Positions 45,019 to 51,832 of a stretch of 64,000 nucleotides of DNA are shown here, piece after piece. How positions within the stretch are numbered: position 1 is the first letter of the stretch; each line of letters starts with the position of its first letter. The stretch is from Nitrospirae bacterium MYbin3 (GTDB lineage: Bacteria; Nitrospirota; Thermodesulfovibrionia; Thermodesulfovibrionales; Dissulfurispiraceae), in NCBI GenBank assembly GCA_002753335.1, contig PEAD01000008.1, forward strand, positions 37,528 to 101,527. The letters run 5' to 3'. The position numbers and the translations under genes are program-made. The notes under the pieces were generated by a model. That model had not been told where the DNA came from. It was given only the letters and a program-made list of their open reading frames with translations, and searched no databases.

Positions 45019-46476
45019 ATGTTTAAAGAGTTTCCTATCAACCTTTCTCTCAATATGCGTTTGGTGCTTATCATGCTGTTCCTTACTTTTATCCTTATTT
45101 CGATTATCCTCGTAATATATTCGCAATCCGAAAAAAGCCTGCTTAGGGAGTTCGAAAACCAGACCCGCGAGCTTTCAAAGGCGATACAGATAGGCGTGGA
45201 GGAGGTTACATCCTCCGGAACAACCGATGAGGCGCGGCTTTCTAACTACCTCAACAATCTCAATTCAAAGGGAGTTAAAGAAATCTCGATAATCAACAAT
45301 ACCGACGAAATTGTGGCCAGCACAAATACAGCAAAAATTGGTCAGCCCATCACACACAAAAGAAAAGAACTGATAATAAAAGCGGAACTAGGCGATCCCG
45401 TAACCCTTGAAGGCGGGGCATACAATGTAATACTTCCGGTTATCGCGGATAATGTTCAGTACGGCTATGTCCACCTTAAGGTAAACAAAGACGACTTTAC
45501 CGACATACTGAAGAAAAACACCATCAAAAGAATCGCCTCAACTCTCCTTGTATTCGGCTTGGGGGTCATTCTTTCGCTGCTGCTTTCAAGACACTACACC
45601 GACCCTATTAAAAAGATAGTCGATGCGGCAAGGCGTGTTGCAGCTGGCGACTTCAACCAACATATACAGGTTAAAAGCAAGGATGAGATTGGGCAGCTAT
45701 CTGACAGTTTTAATTTCATGGTTGAAAGGTTGAGAGAAAACAGAGCCCTTGAAGAAAGGTTAAGAGAGGCCGAGCATTTATCAGGACTTGGCCAGCTTTC
45801 GAGGGACATAGCCCATGAAATTCGCAATCCACTTAATTTTATCAACCTGAGCGTAGAATACATTGAGGGCAAGTTTAAGCCTGCAGGCGATCAAGACTCA
45901 GAAAAATTCAACAGCCTTATTTCGGGTATAAAACTTGAGATTCAGCGGCTGAACAAACTGGTGAACGATTTCCTCGATTACAGCCGCCCTTTAAAGCTTA
46001 ACCTTCAGAAAGTCTATGTCCAAACCCTTCTCGATGATGTTCTTGCACTCATCTGGGCCAAGGCAGAAGCTGAGGAAATCAGGGTGGTAAAAGAATTTAA
46101 TGCTGATGTGGAGCTTGATGTGGATCCTGATCTTTTTAAGTCATGCGTCATGAACGTTATATCAAATGCCTTTCATGCTATGGGCGAATCGGCAGGCGAA
46201 TCGGTATTGCGAATAAAAACAGACACCTTTGACAAAAGCTTTGTTCTTTCTATTAATGATACAGGCCATGGTGTTTCGGAAGAGAATATGTCGAGGATAT
46301 TTGAACCCTTCTTTACAACAAAACCGAATGGAATCGGCATAGGGCTTCCGATGACCCGGCGGGTAATCGAAGAGCATAAAGGCAAGATCGAGTTCAAAAG
46401 CATAGAGGGCAAGGGAACGGAAGTAAAGTTTATTATGCCGGTCTCCTCCCTTAAATGCGATAGGAGTGTGAGCTGA
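45019..46476 (+). CDS. membrane histidine kinase paired with the NtrC-type regulator
   Basis: A 485-residue sensor. Membrane helices lie at about 15-34 and 171-190. The periplasmic domain between them (about 35-170) looks like a single Cache-like fold and ends GYVHLKVNKDDF. HAMP spans about 190-243. The HisKA domain has His266 in LSRDIAHEIRNPLNF, and the ATPase part has NVISNAFHAMGE and INDTGHGVSEEN. The next gene encodes the regulator, with no intergenic base between stop and start. No Shine-Dalgarno sequence precedes the ATG, and AT-rich -10-like sequence lies immediately upstream. The ligand is unknown. Confidence 0.9.
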   Translation: MFKEFPINLSLNMRLVLIMLFLTFILISIILVIYSQSEKSLLREFENQTRELSKAIQIGVEEVTSSGTTDEARLSNYLNNLNSKGVKEISIINNTDEIVASTNTAKIGQPITHKRKELIIKAELGDPVTLEGGAYNVILPVIADNVQYGYVHLKVNKDDFTDILKKNTIKRIASTLLVFGLGVILSLLLSRHYTDPIKKIVDAARRVAAGDFNQHIQVKSKDEIGQLSDSFNFMVERLRENRALEERLREAEHLSGLGQLSRDIAHEIRNPLNFINLSVEYIEGKFKPAGDQDSEKFNSLISGIKLEIQRLNKLVNDFLDYSRPLKLNLQKVYVQTLLDDVLALIWAKAEAEEIRVVKEFNADVELDVDPDLFKSCVMNVISNAFHAMGESAGESVLRIKTDTFDKSFVLSINDTGHGVSEENMSRIFEPFFTTKPNGIGIGLPMTRRVIEEHKGKIEFKSIEGKGTEVKFIMPVSSLKCDRSVS

Positions 46477-47871
46477 ATGGCAACTGTAATAGTAATTGAT
46501 GACGAGCAACGCCAGCGCGATATAATCAAAACCATTCTCGATGATGAAGGGCACGATGTACAAACCGCTCCTTCGGCAGAAAAAGGGCTTCTGCTTATAA
46601 AATCTCTCAATCCGGATGTCGTTATAACAGACTTTAAAATGGGAGGGATGAGCGGGGTTGAACTGCTTGATGCCATACCTGACACCACAATAAAGCCTGC
46701 GGTAATAATAATGACAGCATTTGGAACAATCTCTTCGGCTGTGGAGGCTATGAAGAAAGGCGCGTTCGATTACCTTACAAAGCCTCTCGAAAAAGAGGTT
46801 GTTATTTTTTCTGTTAGAAAAGCGGCAGAAAGAATGCAGCTGCTCCGCGAGAACATTCGCCTGCAGGAGGCGCTGTTCGCCAAGTTTAAGATCGAGGGGA
46901 TAGTGGGAAGTTCAAAGAGGATGAAAGAGCTGATGGAGCTTGTAAAAAAAGTCACACCGACTAATGTCACGGTGCTCATTAACGGAGAAAGCGGCACAGG
47001 CAAAGAACTGATCGCCAGGGCAATACACTATAACAGTCCGCGGAAAACCTTTTCTTTTATTGCAATAAATTGCGCCGCAATTCCGGAGAATCTCTTAGAG
47101 AGCGAACTCTTCGGCTATGAACAGGGGGCTTTTACCGGAGCTCTATCAAAAAAAGCCGGACTATTTGAGGCCTCAAATAAAGGAACTCTATTTCTTGATG
47201 AGATAGGTGATTTGCCGGCCCTGACCCAGACAAAAATTCTGCGCGTACTTCAGGATAAAGAGGTGAGAAGGCTCGGAGCCAAAGACAGCATTGCGGTTGA
47301 TGTCAGGATTCTTGCGGCCACAAACAAAAATCTCGAAAAAGAGGTGGAGGCAGGCCGCTTCAGAGAAGATCTGTATTACAGAATCAAGGTTGTGGCTGTG
47401 GAACTGCCACCTCTTCGCGAGCGCAAAGAGGATGTTCCCCTGCTCGTTGAATTCTTTATAAACAAATACAACACAGAATTCGGAAAAAGAGTTAAAGGCA
47501 TAAATGACAGTGCGCTCAAGGCTCTCAGCGAATACGGATGGCCGGGCAATATCAGGCAATTAGAGGCGGTAGTCGAGAGGGCTGTGCTTATAACAGATTC
47601 GGATACTATCGGGCTTGATGATATAAGAAGCGAACTAAGGTATTCAAAAGACAGAGGGGAATTTGAAATACAAATACCTGACGAAGGGCTGAACTTTGAA
47701 GAACTCGAAAAAGAGCTTCTGAAAAAAGCTCTGGTAAAATCCAACAATGTAGCTGCAAAAGCTGCTCGACTGCTTGGCATGAGCTATAAAACTTTCTGGT
47801 ACAGGCTCGAAAAGTTCGGAATAAACACTTCTTCCCCAAAAGAGGAGATTTCTCCTGAAAAAAGGACTTAG
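46477..47871 (+). CDS. NtrC-family sigma-54-dependent response regulator
   Basis: Activator of sigma-54 promoters, 464 residues. The receiver domain has Asp52 in VVITDFKMGGMSG. The AAA+ domain has Walker A GESGTGKE (170-177), the sigma-54-contacting loop GAFTGA at 217-222, Walker B TLFLDEIGDLP and the arginine-finger region LRERKEDVPLLV. The C-terminal Fis-type helix-turn-helix is at about 420-450 (NVAAKAARLLGMSYKTFWYR). A consensus sigma-54 promoter lies 49 bases after its stop codon, making the downstream exported protein gene the obvious candidate target. Confidence 0.94.
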   Translation: MATVIVIDDEQRQRDIIKTILDDEGHDVQTAPSAEKGLLLIKSLNPDVVITDFKMGGMSGVELLDAIPDTTIKPAVIIMTAFGTISSAVEAMKKGAFDYLTKPLEKEVVIFSVRKAAERMQLLRENIRLQEALFAKFKIEGIVGSSKRMKELMELVKKVTPTNVTVLINGESGTGKELIARAIHYNSPRKTFSFIAINCAAIPENLLESELFGYEQGAFTGALSKKAGLFEASNKGTLFLDEIGDLPALTQTKILRVLQDKEVRRLGAKDSIAVDVRILAATNKNLEKEVEAGRFREDLYYRIKVVAVELPPLRERKEDVPLLVEFFINKYNTEFGKRVKGINDSALKALSEYGWPGNIRQLEAVVERAVLITDSDTIGLDDIRSELRYSKDRGEFEIQIPDEGLNFEELEKELLKKALVKSNNVAAKAARLLGMSYKTFWYRLEKFGINTSSPKEEISPEKRT

Positions 47872-47919
47872 TTCGGCCAATTTCCTTTAAAATTGACCTA
47901 TTACCCCCGCTTTTGCAGC

Positions 47920-47934
47920 TGGCACGATGCTTGC
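47920..47934 (+). promoter_or_regulatory. consensus sigma-54 promoter of the Lys/Ala-rich protein gene
   Basis: TGGCACG (47920-47926), four bases, TTGC (47931-47934), followed by A. This is a full match to TGGCACG-N4-TTGCA. The expected start near 47946 gives a leader of about 49 bases that ends in the very strong ribosome site AAGGAGGTGA (47979-47988) before the ATG at 47995. Activator sites would be expected within or just after the 3' end of the NtrC-type gene, but no clear inverted repeat was found. Confidence 0.85.
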
Positions 47935-47994
47935 ATAATTCAATTCCAACTGATTACGGATTCAAAATAATAAACATGAAGGAGGTGAATCATT

Positions 47995-48276
47995 ATGAAG
48001 AAAGCATTGGCACTTATCGTAGCTCTCGTTTTCGCTATGGCATCTTTCGCTTTTGCAGCGGATGCTCCGAAGGCAGCAGAGAAGAAGGCTGACGCCCCGA
48101 AGGCAGAGGCAAAGGCTGAGAAGAAGGCTGAAAAGGCTGCTGACAAAGCAGAAGCAAAGGCCGACAAGGCTGAGAAGAAAGCCGAAAAGAAGGCTAAGAA
48201 GGCTAAGAAGAAAGCCGAAAAAGCTGAGAAGGCTGAAGCAAAGGCTGAAGAGAAAAAGCCTGCAGATAAGAAATAG
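47995..48276 (+). CDS. small exported Lys/Ala/Glu-rich low-complexity protein
   Basis: A 93-residue protein. A classical signal peptide occupies residues 1-21 (LALIVALVFAMASFAFA, cleavage after Ala-X-Ala). The mature part of about 72 residues consists almost only of Lys, Ala, Glu, Asp and Pro, in short repeats such as AEKKADAPKAEAKAEKK. It should form a long charged helix or coiled coil and contains no Cys or aromatic residue. Expression signals are unusually strong: consensus sigma-54 promoter, near-perfect ribosome site and a perfect terminator. I know no function. Binding to cell-wall or polyanionic material is conceivable from charge alone. Confidence 0.85.
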   Translation: MKKALALIVALVFAMASFAFAADAPKAAEKKADAPKAEAKAEKKAEKAADKAEAKADKAEKKAEKKAKKAKKKAEKAEKAEAKAEEKKPADKK

Positions 48277-48289
48277 TTTTTCAATAAAA

Positions 48290-48318
48290 GGCAGCGGAAT
48301 TAAACCCGCTGCCTTTTT
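48290..48318 (+). terminator. Rho-independent terminator after the Lys/Ala-rich gene
   Basis: GGCAGCGG (48290-48297) pairs perfectly with CCGCTGCC (48306-48313) across an eight-base loop and is followed by TTTTT. It lies 13 bases after the stop codon and closes a monocistronic transcript. Confidence 0.9.
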
Positions 48319-48350
48319 AGTTTTAAACTTCACCCCAAATTGCAAATAAT

Positions 48351-48367
48351 AAGCCTCTCGGCTTTTT
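48351..48367 (+). terminator. short second terminator-like hairpin
   Basis: AAGCC (48351-48355), loop TCTC, GGCTT (48360-48364), then more T residues. The stem has only five pairs but the T run is good. It could back up the first terminator, or act as a leader hairpin of the exported-protein gene that starts 19 bases later. Confidence 0.5.
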
Positions 48368-48385
48368 TATATAAACGGAGGAGTT

Positions 48386-48745
48386 ATGAAAAAAACTATT
48401 GTACTTTTTAGCGTATTTATTGTGTCAATTCTATTTTCGTCATCGCTTATCGCTGCCGAAAAAATCAAAATAAAACTTATAGCCGGAGAAGTTGCGGCCA
48501 TTGACGCTGCCGCCAATTCAATGACGGTTAAAAAAAGACTTAACGACTTAATCCTGACTACCAACGAAAAAACCTTGGTCATTATAAATAAAGCTCACAA
48601 ACAACTGATTGACGTGAAAGTTGGGGATAAAGTAAGAGTGAAATATTCGGACATTGAAGGCAAGGCTATCGCCAGAAGCATAGAAGTCACTCCTCCAAAA
48701 AATGAAGCCGTTGTCAACAGCGCACCGACCGCTCCAAAAAAATAA
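48386..48745 (+). CDS. small exported protein with a DUF5666-like beta fold
   Basis: A 119-residue protein with a signal peptide at about residues 1-23 (FSVFIVSILFSSSLIAA). The mature part reads as a small beta-barrel: KIKLIAGEVAAIDAAANSMT, LILTTNEKTLVII, VGDKVRVKYSDIEGKAIARS. This pattern of conversion to a short OB-like domain resembles DUF5666 or metal-binding exported proteins, but I cannot assign it firmly. A Pro/Ala/Lys tail follows. CGGAGGAG precedes the ATG by four bases. It sits just behind the sigma-54-driven Lys/Ala-rich gene, and whether it shares its regulation is open because two hairpins lie between. Confidence 0.75.
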   Translation: MKKTIVLFSVFIVSILFSSSLIAAEKIKIKLIAGEVAAIDAAANSMTVKKRLNDLILTTNEKTLVIINKAHKQLIDVKVGDKVRVKYSDIEGKAIARSIEVTPPKNEAVVNSAPTAPKK

Positions 48746-48815
48746 ACCTTTCTTAGTTCCCTGTTCGCCCAAAAGATCAAACATTTTTTTGTTTCTTAAA
48801 CAATCTATCCATGTT

Positions 48816-48845
48816 TTGACCTTTGCAGTATCCTTAAGATAAAAT
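48816..48845 (+). promoter_or_regulatory. candidate sigma-70 promoter of dapL
   Basis: TTGACC (48816-48821) and TAAAAT (48840-48845) are 18 bases apart, each matching the consensus at five of six positions. The leader of about 30 bases ends in AGGAGGG upstream of the dapL ATG at 48883. Confidence 0.6.
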
Positions 48846-48882
48846 ATTCAATTAACCACGCTGTTTTAGGAGGGTATTCTGA

Positions 48883-50049
48883 ATGGCCAATTTTGAACTT
48901 GCTGATAGAGTAAAGCATCTTCCGCCCTATCTCTTTGCCGCTATCGACAAAATGAAGCAGGACGCGGTTGCCAAGGGGATAGATCTTATAGACTTGAGCA
49001 TAGGTGATCCAGATATACCAACGCCCGATCACATAGTTACGGCAATGAAGCAGGCTGTAGAAAAACCGGCACACCACAGGTACCCCTCATATGAAGGAAT
49101 GCTGTCATATCGGGAAGCGGTTGCTGAATGGTACAGACAGCGCTTTAATGTTGCGCTTGATCCCAAAACCGAAGTGCTTTCTTTGATCGGCTCAAAAGAA
49201 GGCATCGGCCATATACCGCTTGCATTCGTAAACCCCGGCGATGTGGTGCTTGTGCCGTCTCCCGGATATCCTGTTTATCCTGTCGGAACAATGTTTGCCG
49301 GAGGCGAGCCGTATATAATGCCGCTGAAAGAGGAGAACGCCTTTTTGCCTGACCTGTCCTCAATCCCCTCCGATATTTTAAAACGGGCAAAACTTATGTT
49401 TCTAAATTATCCCAACAATCCGACCTCAGCAAACGCCCCTGTGGATTTTTTTAAGCATGTTATAGAGTTTGCAAATAAACACAACATCATTATTTGCCAC
49501 GATGCTGCTTATTCCGAAATGTATTACGATAACAATAAGCCGAAAAGTTTTCTTGAGTTCGAAGGCGCAAAAGAGGTGGGCATAGAATTTCACTCCCTTT
49601 CAAAAACCTACAATATGACAGGCTGGAGAATCGGTTTTGCTGTTGGCAATAAAGCCGTGATTTCAGGGCTCGGAAAGATCAAATCCAATCTTGATTCAGG
49701 AGTTTTTCAGGCGGTGCAGGAGGCGTCTATCGCTGCGCTAAAAACAGATGACTCTACGCTCTCAAACATACGCAGCATCTATCAGGAGCGGCGAGATGCA
49801 ATGTATGAAGGACTGAAAACTATTGGGCTTTCTCTTAATAAGCCGGGAGCCACATTTTACCTGTGGGCAAAAGTGCCGGCAGCGTTTGATTCTTCAGGCT
49901 TTGTTTCGCACCTTCTCGAAAAATGTGGGGTCCTTGGCACTCCGGGAGTTGGGTTTGGAGCCCCCGGGGAAGGATATATCCGCTTTGCACTTACGCAACC
50001 CGTTTCCAGAATAAAAGAAGCGGTCAAGAGGATTGAGAAGGCTCTATAA
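48883..50049 (+). CDS. dapL: LL-diaminopimelate aminotransferase
   Basis: PLP aminotransferase forming LL-diaminopimelate directly from tetrahydrodipicolinate, which bypasses the acylated intermediates of lysine and peptidoglycan synthesis. The fold-type I signatures are DLSIGDPDIPTPDHI near 37, PSYEGMLSYREAVAEWY near 68, NYPNNPTSA near 175 and Lys241 in SLSKTYNMTGWR. Length of 388 residues fits DapL. Related aminotransferases such as AlaC share these motifs, so the substrate is inferred from overall similarity. AGGAGGG lies upstream. folK follows without a gap. Confidence 0.87.
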   Translation: MANFELADRVKHLPPYLFAAIDKMKQDAVAKGIDLIDLSIGDPDIPTPDHIVTAMKQAVEKPAHHRYPSYEGMLSYREAVAEWYRQRFNVALDPKTEVLSLIGSKEGIGHIPLAFVNPGDVVLVPSPGYPVYPVGTMFAGGEPYIMPLKEENAFLPDLSSIPSDILKRAKLMFLNYPNNPTSANAPVDFFKHVIEFANKHNIIICHDAAYSEMYYDNNKPKSFLEFEGAKEVGIEFHSLSKTYNMTGWRIGFAVGNKAVISGLGKIKSNLDSGVFQAVQEASIAALKTDDSTLSNIRSIYQERRDAMYEGLKTIGLSLNKPGATFYLWAKVPAAFDSSGFVSHLLEKCGVLGTPGVGFGAPGEGYIRFALTQPVSRIKEAVKRIEKAL

Positions 50050-50520
50050 GTGGCCATAGCCCATATAGGCATTGGATCTAACATGGGCGATAAAAAAGCC
50101 AACTGTCTAAACGCTATAGAGGCTTTAAAAACCCATGGGGTGGCAATAAAAAAAATCTCGTCTTTTTATGAAACCGAGCCTTGGGGCATTAAAGATCAGC
50201 CCTCTTTTATAAACGCTGCTCTTGAAGCAGAAACTGTTCTTTCTCCGCTTGAACTGCTTGAAACGATGAAAAGCATTGAAGCCGGCCTTGGGAGAACAGA
50301 AACAATAAAATGGGGGCCCCGCATCATTGATCTGGATCTTCTTTTTTACGACGACCTTGTTTTGCGCACCGACATATTAGAGATACCGCATCCGCATCTT
50401 TATAAGCGAGATTTTGTGCTTATGCCGCTGAACGAAATTGCACCTATGAAAAAAGATCCGGTCAGCAGCAAAAGCGTTTCTGAACTGAAAGAGGAGTATC
50501 AGCATGCTAAAAACCCTTAA
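50050..50520 (+). CDS. folK: 2-amino-4-hydroxy-6-hydroxymethyldihydropteridine pyrophosphokinase
   Basis: Transfers diphosphate from ATP to the pterin in folate synthesis. HPPK signatures are GIGSNMGDKKANCLNAIEAL at the N-terminus, YETEPWGIKDQPSFINAAL near 33, and the Mg-binding WGPRIIDLDLLFYDD near 82. HPHLYKRDFVLMPL follows. At 156 residues it is of normal length. The start is a GTG directly after the dapL stop, and the 3' end overlaps the YjbQ gene by 17 bases. No other folate gene is adjacent. Confidence 0.95.
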   Translation: MAIAHIGIGSNMGDKKANCLNAIEALKTHGVAIKKISSFYETEPWGIKDQPSFINAALEAETVLSPLELLETMKSIEAGLGRTETIKWGPRIIDLDLLFYDDLVLRTDILEIPHPHLYKRDFVLMPLNEIAPMKKDPVSSKSVSELKEEYQHAKNP

Positions 50521-50896
50521 TATAAAAAGCCGCGCAAAGACAGAGTTCATAGACATAACTGAAGAGGTGAAAGCGTCTGTCAGCAAAGCGGGTGTTGCGA
50601 GCGGTGTCTGTTATATTTATGTTCCGCATACAACTGCCGGTATTACTATTAACGAAGGCGCCGACCCTTCTGTAAAGCGTGATATGCTGACTTTCCTAAA
50701 CAAAGCTGTCCCCTTTGAAGGTGATTACCACCATATGGAAGGCAATTCTGCCGCGCATATAAAGTCGTCTCTTGTAGGAGTTTCTCAGTCTGTTATTATT
50801 GACGAAGGCAAACCTGTTTTAGGTACGTGGCAATCCATCTATTTTTGCGAATTCGACGGTCCAAGGCATCGAAGGGTAGTATTGAAAATTGTTTGA
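50504..50896 (+). CDS. yjbQ: YjbQ family protein (UPF0047)
   Basis: A 130-residue protein of the YjbQ/UPF0047 family. The family signature is complete: VCYIYVPHTTAGITINEGAD at about 35-54, YHHMEGNSAAHIKSSLVG near 80 and LGTWQSIYFCEFDGPRHRR at the C-terminus. Weak thiamine-phosphate synthase activity was reported for the Escherichia coli member, but the physiological role is not settled. It is encoded between folK, which it overlaps, and the MinD-like gene 27 bases downstream. Confidence 0.92.
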   Translation: MLKTLNIKSRAKTEFIDITEEVKASVSKAGVASGVCYIYVPHTTAGITINEGADPSVKRDMLTFLNKAVPFEGDYHHMEGNSAAHIKSSLVGVSQSVIIDEGKPVLGTWQSIYFCEFDGPRHRRVVLKIV

Positions 50897-50923
50897 TACG
50901 GTTTCTTAAAACAAAAACATTTT

Positions 50924-51826
50924 ATGGAAAGACAAAAAATCATTGCGATTGCAGGTCCGAAAGGCGGTGTAGGTAAAAGCACCGTCTCGGCAAATCTTTC
51001 TGTAGCGTTAGCCGAAATAGGCAAAAAAGTCATCGCTGTTGATTTCGATCTAGGGGGAGCAAACCTAAATGTATTTTTCGGCATACGCGATATCAAGCAT
51101 ACCTTTGATGATTTTGTAACAAAAAAAATAAGCGGTCTGGACAAGACGCTAATACAAACAAGCGTAGAAAATCTAAGGATGATTCATGGCGGAGATATTC
51201 CGAATATCGCAGACCTGCCGTACAACCAGAAAGCGGACTTAATCGTGCAGCTTTTTAAGCTCGATTGCGATGTAGCTATTCTGGATTTAGGTGCGGGTTC
51301 TTCCTACAATGTCGTGGATTTTCTTTATGCAGCGCACAAAACCCTTATAGTTACAACCCCGGAAGTGACCTCGATTTTAAAGGTTTACGGCTTTGTGAAA
51401 TCCGCACTGTTCAGATGGCTCACGTTTCATTTTAAAACCCGTCAGTCTGAAGGATTGCTTTCTCTTTTAGAAAAAGCCCGCGACCCAAAGAAAAATCCTG
51501 AACTAAAAACCATGGATGATTTTTTTAGAAGCGCCGAACAGATAGACCCCGAAGCCGCAGAATCCGCAAAAAAAATCCTGACCACTTTCAAACCAACTAT
51601 CATTGTCAACAGGGTAAGAACACCTAACGACGCAAAAGCTGGGGATTCTATCAAAGCGCTAATGGGGCAGTATTTAGGAATCTCAAGTGATGCTGTAATA
51701 ATAATACCTGAGGACGATACGGTAAGAAAATCTATAGCATCGATGAAGCCTCTTTTGGTTCAGAACCCTGCTGCGCCCTTCTCTTTGGCCATTAAACAGC
51801 TGGCATTAAAACTTCTCGAAAACTAA
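50924..51826 (+). CDS. MinD/FlhG-like P-loop ATPase
   Basis: A 300-residue member of the deviant Walker A (ParA/MinD) family. The loop is GPKGGVGKST at 11-20, with AVDFDLGGANLNVFFG near 40 (switch I) and LDLGAGSSYNVVDF near 120 (switch II). It resembles FlhG/YlxH-type proteins and a group of MinD-like ATPases next to pilus or flagellar genes. A clear MinD amphipathic membrane helix is not seen at the C-terminus. The PilB-like gene converges from the other side, six bases away, so a role in positioning a pilus machine is a reasonable guess. Confidence 0.85.
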   Translation: MERQKIIAIAGPKGGVGKSTVSANLSVALAEIGKKVIAVDFDLGGANLNVFFGIRDIKHTFDDFVTKKISGLDKTLIQTSVENLRMIHGGDIPNIADLPYNQKADLIVQLFKLDCDVAILDLGAGSSYNVVDFLYAAHKTLIVTTPEVTSILKVYGFVKSALFRWLTFHFKTRQSEGLLSLLEKARDPKKNPELKTMDDFFRSAEQIDPEAAESAKKILTTFKPTIIVNRVRTPNDAKAGDSIKALMGQYLGISSDAVIIIPEDDTVRKSIASMKPLLVQNPAAPFSLAIKQLALKLLEN

Positions 51827-51832
51827 TAATTT

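Noticed and set aside
47995..48350. Alternative frames over the Lys/Ala-rich gene (long Arg- and Ser/Phe/Ala-rich frames on both strands)
   Set aside because: They are by-products of the low-complexity purine-rich sequence. Only the frame with the signal peptide and ribosome site is supported.
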